DNA of 64,000 nt from Gnetum montanum (GCA_015680685.1 MNCI01009196.1:357186-421185), one strand, 5' to 3'. Shown: positions 23,925 to 36,710, numbered from the stretch's first letter. The notes: generated by a model not told the origin, from the letters alone. Program-made: numbers and translations.

Positions 23925-24329
23925 NTCAATTTTGTAAGAGACTCTATTCTCATTCTATTTTAACTCAAGGATGAGTTTCCAATCAATTGCGGGGGGTATG
24001 ATAAAGTTTTTTTTTTTTTACCAATGATATCGTAACTACAATGTTGTTTATTTGATATCGTAGCACAAGCTATGTCATAGTAGATCCAATATCACAAGAT
24101 GTGTGCAGCCTATAAATACAACACTTAAGTGCATAGATCCACATAAATTTTCATATCACTAGTAGCAGAACTCTTGCAATTTCATTCCGTAGTTAGCAAT
24201 AGAGTGTATGCTTGCGATGTGGTGTTGAGCAATTGTATTGAGTTTTTATTGGAGTGAATTGTACTTGGACACAATTCGTGATTGACAATAAAGGTTGAGA
24301 TTATTTATCATCATTGTAACATCTACTTA
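23704..24329. repeat. 221-bp inverted repeat bounded by Ns (assembly artefact)
   Basis: Arms 23704-23924 and 24109-24329 appear to be perfect reverse complements. The left arm ends at the N at 23925; the right arm ends at the N at 24330. The exactness and the N boundaries point to an uncollapsed overlap between a contig and a flipped neighbour, not a biological hairpin. Confidence 0.9.
23926..24329 (+). other. 404-bp contig in reversed orientation: polypurine tract + U3 + R of element A
   Basis: Read on the plus strand it gives GCGGGGGGTA (polypurine tract, 23989-23998), the LTR start TGATAAAG (23999), GATATCG sites and the TATA box (24110-24117). Everything else in element A runs on the minus strand, so this piece is backwards relative to its surroundings. 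Flipped, it restores an LTR like the one at 54579-55264. Confidence 0.88.
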
Positions 24330-24359
24330 NCTCTTCAAATGCTCTAGCCTTGGTTCTCA

Positions 24360-26700
24360 ATTCTTGATAGTTAATCATTCTCCTGGCTAGATTCACTACA
24401 ACATCTTTCTACCCTTGGGAGCTGGCCTTAACTACTTCTAATTCAAAGTTTGCCACATGTAACTTATGTAGGACATTTTTCCTATTTGCAAACTCCTTTT
24501 TATACAATGCGTACATGGCCACTACTTGCTGTTCAAGCTCATTTCTAAGCTTGCCTAATGTCAACATGGCCAGGTTAGCATAAAGAAGGTTAGCTAACCC
24601 CATGTATTCTATCAAATCTTCTATCTACAGGTCTTTATTTTTAATCTCCACTTGATGGACATGGGCCATGCTATCCAAGATGGGCTACTAATCCAGATTT
24701 TGTGTTGAAATGGAATTGATCTGGGTCTTTACTATCTGGCTTTCCTTCTCATTGATTTGTTTGTACATGCCCACTTGATCCAAGAAGTGTTCTTTGAGCC
24801 TTTTATGCCTCTTTGTCTTATTCTGCCATGCACTTATTTCAATAGTTGATTTTTGTTGGATGGTGCATACCTCCTTTATTAAGAGGGTTCTGTTTTCTCG
24901 TGCTAGGTTGCTTGTATCTTGGTTCATCCTTATCAATTGCTCTCTTAACTAATGGATGCTCTCTTCAAGAACATTTTCTGCTTTTCCACATTGGTCAACC
25001 TAGTGTTGTCTATAGTGAGTTACTTGTTTTCTTCCTGTACTGCAGTGAGTGTCTTAGCATGTACATATGTATGTGCTTCTGCTACTAAGGCATTCCAAAC
25101 CACTTTCTCCTTTTCATTCTCCATATGCTTATTATTCTCCATGATGTGATTGATTTGTTCCATTATGAACTACTCCAGCTGATCAAGCGTAATAAATTGA
25201 GTAGGATTTCTCCATTCTACCCTTAGGGTTGTGACCTTTTCTTATAATTTGTGAACTTCATTTTCTACATGTTCTACCCTAGTTTTTATCATGACCAATG
25301 TTCTTTCGATTGTGATTAGTTTTGACTACACTGTAGTGACATTTCTTGGGATATCAAAAAGATTTGTCATGACTTGTCAAATCTACAACAATTAGTCCAG
25401 CACATGCTCATGATATGCAAAAGTCATTGAGATACTAGCTAGTGTTTAAGCATTTCTGGCTTTAGAAAGATCAACTAGTGACACAATAGGTACATTAAAT
25501 GATTTCTTTATGTGATTTATGATCACTTCTGTGGCTCTTGCTACATTATGGTGCTACATAACCATAACTGTGGCTCCTCCACCAGTTTTTAGCACCACTT
25601 GGAATGATGCAATGTTCCTAGAAATTTATTGTGACCATTGGTCCTCCCCTCCTAATTGTAATGAAATTTATGCACTAACAGTATCTATGGAAATTGTGGG
25701 TTGGATGGCACTATCAATGAATTTATAAAAGTTGGTCTCTTCATGTGTTCCCCAACTAATGGTCTTTATAATTTGTTGCAAATGACTTATTAATGGCTTA
25801 TAATCTTATGATGGTGGTGGTGGAACTTGCTGCTATTGTTGTTCTTGTTGCTACTATTACTCTTGTTGCTAACCACTAGGTCCTACTTATTGTTGTTGCA
25901 TAGCCATTTGAGTGGTTTCCCCTAGCATCTGTTTGTTTCTCCATGTGGTCCTTCTTTAGTGGTGTTGACTTAAGCATTTCAACATAGGAAGCATTCTGAG
26001 CCCTCCTAGGGACATCATTGGTGTACCCTAGGATTCCATCATGTCTGTATAGCTTCCTAATGAGGCAAGTGAATGGAAGTGTCAGCTTCCCTACCTTCTT
26101 TTCCTCAAACCATTATTGGATCTCAAGGAAATAGAGGTGTGCGATATTTGCATTGAATTTTCCCATTAAAATGGCACTTCCCTTGGTCACATATGTTGAT
26201 ATTTTGTTTAATCTTTTTGTGGAAAACATGTGATATGTGTCAATTTTGAAGTAAATTCTTTCTTCAAGAGTTAGCTCATTGTAATCATTGTCATCTTTGC
26301 CATATGCTCTTTGCAACCATAGTTTTCTTGTATCTATATATGATCTATTGGAAAGATGTGCTACTTTTTCCCCTTCATTGGACACATCAAGGACTTCAAC
26401 TATCGTCATTATAGAATAGGATATTGAGACTCCTTTGATGTTAATTGTTGCATCTTCCCCTTTGTTATGCTATAATTGATATGTCTCTTCCAAATATCAT
26501 TCCTCATTGTTTGTGAGTGTAGGCCATAACGGTGACACTTGGGGTTGCATCTTCACTATTTCCTGAGCAAATTCTAGAAATGAACCAAACTTGAGCTCTA
26601 CGATCATTGTGGACATTCTCCTGGATGACTTGGAGGCAATCTGATAATAACGTGAGGAATTTCCTTGTGTTGGTGCTCATGGATCTTCTACCTTTGCTTG
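24360..26700 (-). pseudogene. Element A 3' reading frame: coiled coil with Gln-rich tract
   Basis: Located between integrase and the 3' LTR, where Athila elements carry an extra (env-position) gene. On the minus strand: a segment with RKLWLQRAYGKDDNDYNELT and FKIDTYHMFSTKRLNKISTY (26113-26409), then a CAA/CAG-rich stretch on the minus strand coding mostly Gln (around 25815-25910). A long helical part follows with RTRVEHVENEVHKL- and QINHIMENNKHMENEKEK-like heptads (around 25000-25300), then two further helical open frames (24688-24936, 24409-24615). Stops and shifts interrupt it. No signal peptide or membrane segment is evident, so an envelope role is not supported; function unknown. Confidence 0.5.
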
Positions 26701-29179
26701 GGTCAAGTGTCTTGTAGCATGAGTTTCTTAATGGAGACTAAAGAATTAAGCCTCTTGCTTTGCATGTTCTAGTTGTGGGATTTGTTCCCTTGTTTGGCCT
26801 TGTCCATGGCCTCTTGGCCTTTTACTTGCTGGCTGTGAAGGTCCCCATATTGCTCCTCTTTTTGGGACCATCTCCAATCATTGAGGGTTTGGAAATTATT
26901 AAAATGTTTACTCCAATTCCTGATAACTCTTTCCTTACTCATATCCTTTACTAGATCAAGTTCTTAGCTTGTAATGATTGCAGAGTTAGAAAAATCTTCA
27001 AAAAGGAACACCTTAGGTGTTAGTTTCCTTATAACCCTTCACACTTATCCATTTTGCTCTTATTTATGGCTTATAATAGTTGGTATGGTTTATAAGGAGG
27101 ATTATTTAAGTGTTTTTGGCTTTAGTGTGATTGATTTTTGTTAAAAATTTTCATTTTCCATTTCGTACTTACCCTTATAATACCTTTCAAGTGTTAGAAA
27201 ATTTTGACTTAAATTTTAATGATATCATGCTAAGCACCCTCCATGACTAAGTTGAGAGCTTTGTGATAAACAAGGTTTAAGAATCTCAGAAATCGGAGCT
27301 ACAAGGATGGAGTTATGAGAGCATTTGAAGTTTAGGAGGTCAGAGCTCTTAGTTCAAAAGTAAAATGGAAAAAACTGTCTTAGCTTCAAAAGTTAGAAAT
27401 GAAAATTTTGCCAAGTCTCCTGTGCTATATATACTTTTTTATGCATGATATCTTAGATCTAATATTGGAGGTGATTCGATATTGGAGCTATGATATCACA
27501 CCAAAAATTTTCAGATTTTTCATTGATTTTTATTGAAAAAAAATTAAGTTAGTTGGAATGTCTAGAAGATATGAAACATGTCTAGAGGATCTTGGGATGT
27601 GAATGATGCATATTTTTCAAAAATCTAGCGTAGAAAATGCATAAAGAAGGAATCTCAAGATATAAAAGTTCATTAAGTATTCTGCATGGATAAGAGATGG
27701 GTGTGAACTCTTAGTGTGTGAATGGATGTATTAAAATGGTAAGGGAAGTTGTTATTAACATTTATTGTTGTTGGAAGGCTCAAGATGATGTGGAATTGCT
27801 TGCCAGGTATAAGGTGCAATAGCTATAGAAGTGGATCCTCCCCAAAGCAGGCTCTAGCCCTTAATGCCCTTGTATAACCACACCTAAAATTTCCTTAAGC
27901 ACTTAAGGAGTTGAAAGTAATGCATACCTATTTAGCAAAACACACATGTTAGTAGCAACAGGATGGGAAAATTAAGCTATATTACACAAAATCACAAGTT
28001 ATGATTACATATATAGTGAGATGAAATGGACCTAGAAGGGATTGCATACATTAGGACATGAGGTGCCTTACCATAGGCATAATGAATTCATATGTTTTAT
28101 TAGTGGTTAAGGAAATCATTAGCCTTTCCATCCAAGATTCAAACTAAGACCAGATCACATTTCAGTGACATCACATTGTTTCACCTCTCAGATTCATCAC
28201 CATAAGACTATCACCCTTGCAAGGAGTATTATCATTTGGCATGTTGTCCAAAGAAGGAGTTTATTTAGTGCACTTTTTATTTTTTAGATTTTTCAGAAGA
28301 TGCTTACCTTCAAGCATGGGCAACATGTCTTTACAATGGGATCCCCAAAAATTTATTCTTGTGCATTTATTTTATTTTTAATTGTCTCAACCTTACCAAA
28401 GGACTACCTTTAGGCATGGGTAACATGTCTTTCTAGTGACATGATAAGGCATCAGTTATTGTACTCTTACTACCAATTTTAATTAGATCTACAAGGACAT
28501 AATACAACCTTAACAATAGGATAGAACTCACAATAACAATTTGAGAAGGTCCACAAATTCCCTTGATGTCACACCCTTTACATTCCCATTTAGTTCTTCA
28601 CTTTTCAGTCTAGGTATAATGATCACAAGTTTATTCTTAGTTTGATGATGGAAAGAATATCATTATGGCCATGGTAAGAACCTCTTATTAATGGAATGGA
28701 TGTTGTGGTCTCACTATTCAAATAATTAGTCCCTTAAGACTTGATAACATAGAAAATATTCACCTTATTGGACTACAGCTTGTCTTATTCTTGGTTCTTT
28801 TTATTAGTGATCAAAAATATTTACAAAGAAAATGATAATAAAGTATGAGAAAGATGAAAAAGGTAGTAAAAATGTTAAAAGATATAAAGAATGAAAAATT
28901 TTACTAGAATGAAAATTTATTAAAGAATGGGAAAATATGAAAGAATTAAGAAATTATTAAGAAATTGAAAAGTATCTAAGAATGAAAAAGTAAACAGAAA
29001 GTAAAAAGTTTAGTAAAGTACTTATGTATCGAGATGAACACCCCCATGACTATCATCAGAATTGGTTACATGAAAGATAGAATGGATGGAAGATAGTTGG
29101 ACAAATTAGGTAGATTCCTTGGAATGTTCATGATAAAATTTGACTTCTTGGATGTTAACAAAAATGAACTTATGATGGT
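26701..29179. other. Element A internal non-coding stretch between integrase and the 3' frame
   Basis: No coding signal assigned. A strongly A/G-rich run (about 28850-29020, many AAGAATGAAAA-like words on the plus strand) and a small duplication (GCATGGGCAACATGTCTTT near 28315, GCATGGGTAACATGTCTTT near 28415) are the only structures noted. Confidence 0.4.
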
Positions 29180-30640
29180 AAGATGGGTGATATATGTGTA
29201 AGAAACTTGATGGATAAGTTACTTTAACAATATATGGTCCTTCCCAAAGTGTTTGAAATTTAGCTTTTTATGGCACATGATTATGATTCTAGTAAAAGAC
29301 CTTATCTTCCAGTTGTATTATTACTTTTCGTATTCATGCTTTATGCCTATGTTTGGAGTAATTCTTATGGAGCTCATTATGCATTAGTGTTATAAGCCTA
29401 TTTTCATCTAAAATATTTAGATTTAGGAGTCATTCTCATTGGGCTAAGCTTAAATCAAGGTCAAGTTGTCAGGCAGTAGCTAAGGTTCAAAGCTTTGCCT
29501 AGATAGGAAGTGTCGATATTTTTCCATAAACTAGCTCCTATAGGGAGTATCCTATGGATAATTTCCATGATGTCCTATAGGCCTATAGAGCATTTTTAAG
29601 TTTAGTTCTCCAATCCTTTCTAAACTTACTAACCATTCTAGTTAAGATTCTGGTGATTTCTTGGTTACTAAATTCTGTTTGACCATTAGCTTGGGGGTGA
29701 TATGGTATAGTTAGTTTATGGTTAACTCCTAGTTGTTGCACTCATATGGAGAGTATCATATGGGTAATTTCCATGATGTCCTATAATCCCATAGAGAATC
29801 TTTAAGTTTAATACTCCAATCCTTCCTAAACTTATTAATCATTTAAGTTAAGATCCTGGTGAATTCTTAGTTAGTAACTTCTATTTGACCATTAGCTTGG
29901 GGGTGATATGGTGTAGTTAGTTTATGGTTAACTCACAATTGTTGCATGAGCTTCTTAAAGGTAGCACTCATAAAATGAGTTCCGTTGTCAGATATAAGCT
30001 GTCTAGGTACTCCAAATCTATTCACCACATTCTATTGGAAGAATTTAACAACATTTTTGGTTGTACAATCTTTCACTATTATTGCCTTTGCCTACTTAGT
30101 ACAGTAATTTATAGTCATGATTATATATTCTTTTTCATTAGACATTAGTGTTATGGATCCCATAAAATCAATTCCCCATATATTAAATGGCTCCAAAGGC
30201 TATATCCACTACTAGGGCCATTCATTTTTGGCTATTGTTCCTCCATCTTTTTAACATATGTCACAAGATTGTGCAAATTTGTGGGCATCTCTAAACAATG
30301 TAGGCCAAAAGTAGCCTACCATTATTAGTCTGAGTGTCGTTCTGCACCCTACATAGTGGCCACCACATGGGCCTTCATGAACATCCTATAACATTCTCTA
30401 TTGATCACACTCTAGCACACACCATCTAACTAACCCATTTGCACAGATCTTGTATAGATTTCCATTGATTTCCATATATCTCTTTGCTCTATGAAGGAAT
30501 TATTCTCGTTATTTCTTACTCCAATCTGCAGGAAGCTCTTATGTTGGTAGATAAGTAAGATATTTGATTATCCATGGCTTCATTGCCAAATTTGTAGCCT
30601 TTAATGTTTTGATAAATAGGTTCTCATTGGGTAACTGATC
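29180..30640 (-). pseudogene. Element A integrase
   Basis: Minus-strand translation shows a zinc-binding-region tail (DAHKFAQSCDIC type) near 30250-30300, the core with GIDFMGSI near 30170, the segment around SDNGTHF near 29990, and a C-terminal part with KFKHFGKDHILLK near 29200-29250. A tandem duplication of about 206 bp (29540-29950) lies inside the core and shifts the frame. Broken by stops. Confidence 0.75.
29540..29950. repeat. 206-bp tandem duplication in the integrase
   Basis: GAGTAT at 29545 and 29751 starts two parallel stretches that share ATTTCCATGATGTCCTATA and GCTTGGGGGTGATATGGT. The period, 206 bp, is not a multiple of three. Confidence 0.85.
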
Positions 30641-30649
30641 AAATAAAGT

Positions 30650-31990
30650 TTTTGCTTGATCTTGGGCATTCCACTTTAGCCTTGATAGATGATTGATCAC
30701 CACATTTTTGTGCCCTTTTTATCAATCATTGTGATGTTGAATTCTTGTAAAATAATGAGCCATCTAATCACTCTAGGGTTAACCACTGATTTATTCATGA
30801 GAAACTAGATGGCACTATGATTAGTATGGACATAGATTTAATGCTCGAATACATAATGTTTAAACTTCTCAAGCACATACACCACGACCATCAATTCCTT
30901 TTCCATTGTGGTGTAGTTCAATTATGTTCTAGTGATGCTTCTACTAGCATAATGTATATAATAGGATCTCTTCTAATTGTCTAGTTGTGTCAATATTGCA
31001 TCAAGCATGTAATTGGAAGCATCAGTCATGATGTGAAACGGTCTAGACCAATCCAGAGTTTGAAGGGTTTATATTTCAACTAGTTTCTGCTTCAGAGCTT
31101 CAAATGCCTTTTTGCATGACTCTATCCATTTGAAGGGTTCATCCTTCTTAATGAGTTCCATGAGTGGTTTTGTGATCTTTGAAAAATTCTCTATAAATAT
31201 TCTATAATATCCCGTGTGGCCCAATAATGACCTCACATCTTTTACTATTTGTGGTCTTTGAGTGATCTTTTGTATGACTTGAATTTTCTTAGGATCTATC
31301 TCAATACCTTTCTAAGAGATTTTATGTCTGATCATTATACCGTCCTAGACCATAAGGTGGGTTTTCTACCAGTTGAGCTTGATTAGTTTTCACACATCTT
31401 TTCAATACCTACTCTAACTGGTCTAATGCTTACTGGAAATCTAGCCCATATGTCAAAAAATCATCCATGAATACCTTGATGTCATTTCTAATATGTTTTT
31501 GGAAGATACTTAGTACCAATCTCTAGAAGGTGGCTGATGCATTAAAAAGACTGAAAGACTTATGCCTGTAGACAAACATTCCCCATGGACTAGTGAATGT
31601 CATTTTCTCTTGGTCTTGAGGTGCAATGTAGATCTAATTATATCTACTATATCTATCTAGAAAACTATAATACTCATGTCCTATGATGGTATCTAGGACT
31701 TGATCAACAAATGGCAAAGGGAAGTGATCCTTGAAAGTAGTAGCGTTCAACATTCGAAAATCAATGCAGACTCATCATTTGCCCCACTTCTTTAGAAAAA
31801 TCACTAAGGGACTAACCCATTCACTATTTGCATAGGATAGATGAATCCTTCCTTTAGTAATTTCTCCAACTCTTGCTTAACTACTTCTTTTAGTTTGGAG
31901 TTAAGCCTTCATTGGGGTTGGTGCCATGCTTTAATAGCTAGATTAGTATATATCTAATGTTGATAGATTTTCAGATTAATTCCTATGATC
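30650..31990 (-). pseudogene. Element A reverse transcriptase and RNase H
   Basis: Minus-strand landmarks in order: GFIYPM and a VCIDFRMLNATTFKDHF segment (near 31720-31850), TSPWGMFVYRHKSFSLFNAS (near 31560), VFMDDF (near 31460, the YxDD position), KDVRSLLGHTGYYRIFIENF (near 31190) and the RNase H start FHIMTDASNYMLDAILTQ (near 31010) with its catalytic Asp. Gypsy-type; interrupted by TAG/TGA stops. Confidence 0.88.
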
Positions 31991-32499
31991 TCATCATAAG
32001 ACCACACGAATGCCCATGGGCCATCTATTAATCACTTCCAGCAACTTTCTCTTCTGTTCTTCTTTTAGATTAGCGTTGATTATTACTGGCTCCTTATTAT
32101 TTAGAAAAACATACTCTAATGTTGTCAGTATGACTTTTAGTTCTAGTGGTTCTAGCTCCATAGTGTCTAGGATCTCTAATTATCACCATTCTATCAATTC
32201 CTCTTGACTTATTTGTGGGTAGGAGTGTCTTTTCCTTAATTATTCTAATTTATCAATCTCTTCAATGTAGGCACTAACAATTTAGTCTTCTAGTTCCATG
32301 TACTTGTTAGATTGAGTTTCTTCATATGTGATTAGCCACTAGGTGCCTTTTTGTTGTGTGGCTACCACATATAAAAATTTTTGCACACATATTTCTTCTA
32401 TACATTTATTGCATGCCTTGGTATCTTCTTGTCTGATGGGCCATATTCTCTACACACAATTACATCCATTATCACTATATGTGATACTTGGAACTCTAC

Positions 32500-32870
32500 G
32501 TCTTTATATGATACTAGCTTCGTCTTCCTTGGATATCTCCAAGGACAAGTCATGAATCCCAAGCTTAGCATGAATAATGCAAAGCTAAGATCTTCCCATG
32601 ATAATTGGAAATTCTCCCTTATTTTTACAAACATGAATTACTAGAAAATTTGCAAGGTAAGACCAACCACCGATGGTGGTGATCACATCATCCACCTGTC
32701 TTAGTGAAACCATGATAAACTTGTCTACAAGCTCTAACAAGATGTTACTTTTCTTTAATGGCGGTAGATGAAAAGCCTAATACATGTCTTGTGAGATCAA
32801 GTTCACTCTTGACCTAGAATCAAGTAGAGCCTTACACAATTTCTACCTTGCTACCTGAAGGTAAACTAAG
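32500..32870 (-). pseudogene. Element A protease
   Basis: A minus-strand segment reads LLDSRSRVNLIS (near 32820), where an active aspartic protease has DSG, followed by IIMGRSFLA (near 32580), the flap/core strand of retroelement proteases. The Gly-to-Arg change inactivates it. Confidence 0.65.
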
Positions 32871-33299
32871 GGACTTCCTAGATTTGTTTGCTTTTGTGGA
32901 AGGGCTCCTACCTTTATTCAATGAGCGATTATATGAGTAAGCATGATAGTGTTTTCATTGGCATTTGACAAACAAGACAGTTTGTTATTCTTTGGAGGAT
33001 TAGATGAGGATGGAATGGAAGTAGATGTGATTCCCATTCTTTGAACCTTCTTGGGACTTCAGAAGAATGGTTGTTTCTTGGATTATGGTTCACATGTGAT
33101 CAAATCCTTCTACATGTTGACCACCCTTGTTGCACTTTTCTATTGTAGTTGTGATAGTAGTTCCCCCTACATGACAAGAGACAACATTAGCGGGAGAGGA
33201 TTTGGATGTTGAATGGAAGAACTGGCTATGGATGGATGCATGTACAAGTTTGAATCTATTCTTGATGATGTTAGTTTGTGGTACTTAGTAGAATAATAT

Positions 33300-35478
33300 T
33301 GTGGATTCTAAACAATAGCATTACCAAGACAAATTAGATGTTGCACATAGTATCCATATGGGTCTAGCTGCCGATGTTAATATTGTTGGTGTGGTGGTGG
33401 CATGGCCCAAGATGAGGGTTGTTGCCACTATTGATGGTACTGCTCTTGTGGCTGTGGGTAGGCTCCATTGGGATAGTATGTTGGTTGGAAGGTTTACGTA
33501 TAGTTACCTTCAGGATAAGGTAAACACTTAGGCATTTGTTTCTTGACAAATCTAGGATTAAGTGCATATGCCCCTGTCTCTTGTAAGTGTGCCATTACTG
33601 GATAACATCCTTTGGGATGTTTGTATTGGCATACAACACATCCTTCCTCATCATAGAGCTTGTGTTTGAACACTTAGCCACTGAAGCTACTTTGACCTTT
33701 TGTTAAAAATATTTCTTCTTCTTCTTGTCCTTGCCTTTGCCAAAGATTTGCTTTGTTCTCTCTTTCACAATCTTTAATGCTGTTGTAACTTTTTCATCAA
33801 TTGAGTTCCACATTTTCTCTACCTTTGCTACGATGTCAGTTATAGATTTCTGAATTGGTAGAGTCTTCTTCTAAATTACTTAATCCAAGGTTTCTTCCTC
33901 TTAGGTATCAAAAACTCTTACATCTCTTTTCTTGATAGATGAGTCTTTATTATATTGTTCCATTGATTCTCTCTTTCATAACTCGCTTTTCACCTTTGCC
34001 ACTTGATTAATCAATCTTTTTATATGATGATCAAACATTTCTAAAAATCATCCTTGGGCATAATTCCCAAGGGTCTCTTTGGTCTTGTTCTATAACCCAT
34101 CTACAATGTGCCTTAGCTATTCCTGTTGTGAGAATCCATGGCCTATGCATTTATGCAGTAGTGAATAATTCCCATCCATTACCACATTAAGGGATTCATG
34201 GGTCCCCTTCTTCCATCCTTGAATTTGTTTCCACGAATTGGACACTCATGAATAAGTTTGATATTTATCATTGAAGAGCTCTAGCATGGTACTCCATCTT
34301 TTTATTTATTTTAGTTCAAGTGATCTGTACCAGCTCTCAGCTTCTTTCTCAAATGTCTGTTGGATCAACTTCAATTTTTGCTAATCACTTTCAATACTTT
34401 GTAGGGTGTAGGCATCGTGGAATGCTTGAAGGTGGTGTTAAGGATCAACATTATAACCACCATCAAATCTAGGTAAGTTATTCATATCTAGCTATTTCAT
34501 ATGACTATCCATGACATGCTTGGTTGGAATATAAACAACTTCCCTAATATTGATCATTCTTCGAGTAGCTAATAGGGGTTCATCATTGTAATTGGGTTCT
34601 TTGGCTTTGTTGTACTGCTATCCCCTTCAGTGGTCATGTCGTTCTCAATCTTCTCTCCTATCCCTACCTTTTCTTTGTTCATAATCTTCATCTTCATCAT
34701 CTAAATGCCTTAGGAAAAAGTCATGGTGATCATGAGTCCTTCTCTCCTCCCTATCATGGTCTAGGTGCCTTAGCCTCCTCCTATTAAAGTCTACTAATGA
34801 TCATGAGGATGAGGATGATGCAGTACAAGAATGATGCCAAATTGCCCTCCTTTCATGACTCTAGTATTCTTCTCTGTAGGATCTAGTAGAAACTCTTGGC
34901 CTTGAGTCCTATTTATACTTTGAGTCAGTTGCCTCCCTCTTAGGTTTCTCCGCTAGGGTGGAATGTAGTTGAACTTTGATAGGTTCCTCCAATTAGATGA
35001 TAGGTGATTGTGAATGGACCTCATGATTTCTGTGGAGTTGCTTAACAATGAATGCATCACCATCAAGCTCTTTTAAGACAATATGAGAATTGACATTCTT
35101 TCCTTTACCATGGACATGTTTAATCTTCATGGCAGCATCTCTCTTGACTTGCTCCTTAGTGGGCTGATAGGGTCATGTCATGTGTTTGGTCACATGATAC
35201 CTATTAAGTGCTTAACTTAGATTCATGCCCCTTAGAGTTGTCTAAAGCATGATGGGTGCTAAGTGCTCTAAAGGTCGAACAATGTTACCTTGAAGATCTC
35301 TCCACCTTAGTTTCCCATCTTGGTGAAAGATGAAAGTAAAATCAAGATAGTAAGGATCATGATGAGCATAAGAGATCCTTGCTTGCATTAGCATACTCCA
35401 TTCTTCTTTATCATTGATTCTATCATTGTTCCTTTTTGTCTCTTTCGTTGGTGATGATGTATCATTTTTTGAAGCCAT
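33300..35478 (-). pseudogene. Element A gag
   Basis: Starts with the ATG at 35478 (MASKNDTSSPTKETKRNNDR), about 125 bp inside the primer site. The capsid core reads LPRFDGGYNVDPQHHLQAFH (near 34450) and AESWYRSLEL (near 34330). A CX2CX3HX3C cluster (CVVCQYKHPKGC, near 33620) resembles a nucleic-acid-binding knuckle. Short-period Asp/Arg/His-rich sequence lies at about 34600-34800. Stops are frequent downstream of the first 78 codons. Confidence 0.75.
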
Positions 35479-35603
35479 GTTGTAGGTTAAGATGTTTGGC
35501 TAAGTGTGCTTACTTTAGAGTTATTAGAAGATTATGAAAGTTAACTTTGGCTTCTTGATACAATAAACTTTATAAAATTAATTACTCAGCATACATTGAC
35601 TTG

Positions 35604-35621
35604 TCCCCATCAATGGTGCCA
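35604..35621 (-). other. Primer-binding site of element A
   Basis: TGGCACCATTGATGGGGA on the minus strand, one base after the LTR end. It matches the Athila-type TGGCGCCGTTGCCGGGGA with CpG-decay differences. Confidence 0.75.
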
Positions 35622-35622
35622 A

Positions 35623-35783
35623 TGATGAGTAGTAAAGGAATCCAACACCCAACCATACAAGTCACAAGCATTCATGCGCAACTATATGCTACTAATTGGT
35701 GTAAGTTTGAAACCATTATCTTCCCACGTGAAGCTGGTGAAATCTATATGTATGGTTTAGCTCACTGTGAGGTATATGATATC
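35623..35783 (-). repeat. Element A 5' LTR, distal (U5) piece
   Basis: Matches 23158-23347. Interrupted at 35783 by element B; the rest of this LTR resumes at 54579. Confidence 0.85.
35779..35783. repeat. Target-site duplication of element B, left copy
   Basis: ATATC; repeated at 54579-54583. Removing B and one copy restores GGTATATGATATCTGATGTT, which matches A's other LTR. Confidence 0.85.
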
Positions 35784-35879
35784 TGAAACATCACCAAATT
35801 TAGGCAACAACACCTCAACAACAAATTTGTTTAAGTGTCAACAAAAGGAAATTTTTCTGAGTGTTTGGCCCATGCTTCC

Positions 35880-36680
35880 ACTGCTGGGACTACACTTTAG
35901 AGTGTAGTCAGCGTAGCATGCAACATAGAACTAAATTGGAAAAATTTTTCTAAGTGTTGTGCTATGCTCCCATTCTCCTTACTATGCTCTAGAGCATAGC
36001 CAGTGTACCATATAGTTTAATGACCAATTTTGCCTAAGTGTCAAGCCAGAAGCTATCAAGCTAGCTTAGCATGAAAAGAGGCATTTTAGTAGATTTTCTA
36101 ACTCTTGAAGCTACCCCTCCTGCCATGCTCTAGAGCATAGCTAGGATGAAGATTATAAGTTTTGCCAATTTTTTTAAGTATCAATGCTATGCTCTCACTT
36201 TTCCTACTATGCTCTAGGGCATAGTTAGTGTAGCCAACACTGGACCTTAATTTTGGCAAAATTTGCCTAACTGTTAGGTTACACTCTAGAGCGTAGCTAG
36301 TGTAGAAATGCAGGGTAGCCCCCAAAAGCTTTCAAAGCTCAACACCGGCCTTCATCTTGACTCCTACACTTCTCCATTAAGTAAGATTAGTAATTTTCAT
36401 TTTTTTGCAACCCACATTTGTCCTAAATTGTACCTACACTTGATCTTACTCGAAAGAGGGGAGAGCGTAGCCCTAGAGCATAGCCTCCAAATTATGCTAT
36501 TTTGCATTATTTGTAGGTACATTGAAGCTCTTTGGCTCTAAAACATGCAATCTTGGCAATGTAGTCATGGTCTAGCAGTCTTAGGATCCATTGGAGCACA
36601 CTAGAGCATAGCACCATTCTACTCTAGTGGGAGTGTAGTTGGGGTTAGCGTAGCCTCAACTACCCCCTTTACCATGTGGT
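35880..36680. repeat. Multiple CTCTAGAG-type palindromes in B's U3
   Basis: At least seven variants of GCTATGCTCTAGAGCATAGC and half-sites (GAGCATAGC, GAGCGTAGC, GTGTAG) lie upstream of the TATA box. The same set recurs in the 3' LTR at about 53030-53780. Confidence 0.75.
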
Positions 36681-36710
36681 GCCTAATCCACACTTCACAT
36701 CAACCCTAAC

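Noticed and set aside
23704-24329. Long perfect inverted repeat as a microRNA/siRNA hairpin or MITE
   Set aside because: Both arms end exactly at Ns and the middle piece is element A sequence in the wrong orientation, so a contig placed backwards explains it better.
35601-35786. 61-codon plus-strand frame at element A's LTR
   Set aside because: It spans LTR sequence and the primer-binding site on the opposite strand; no coding meaning.
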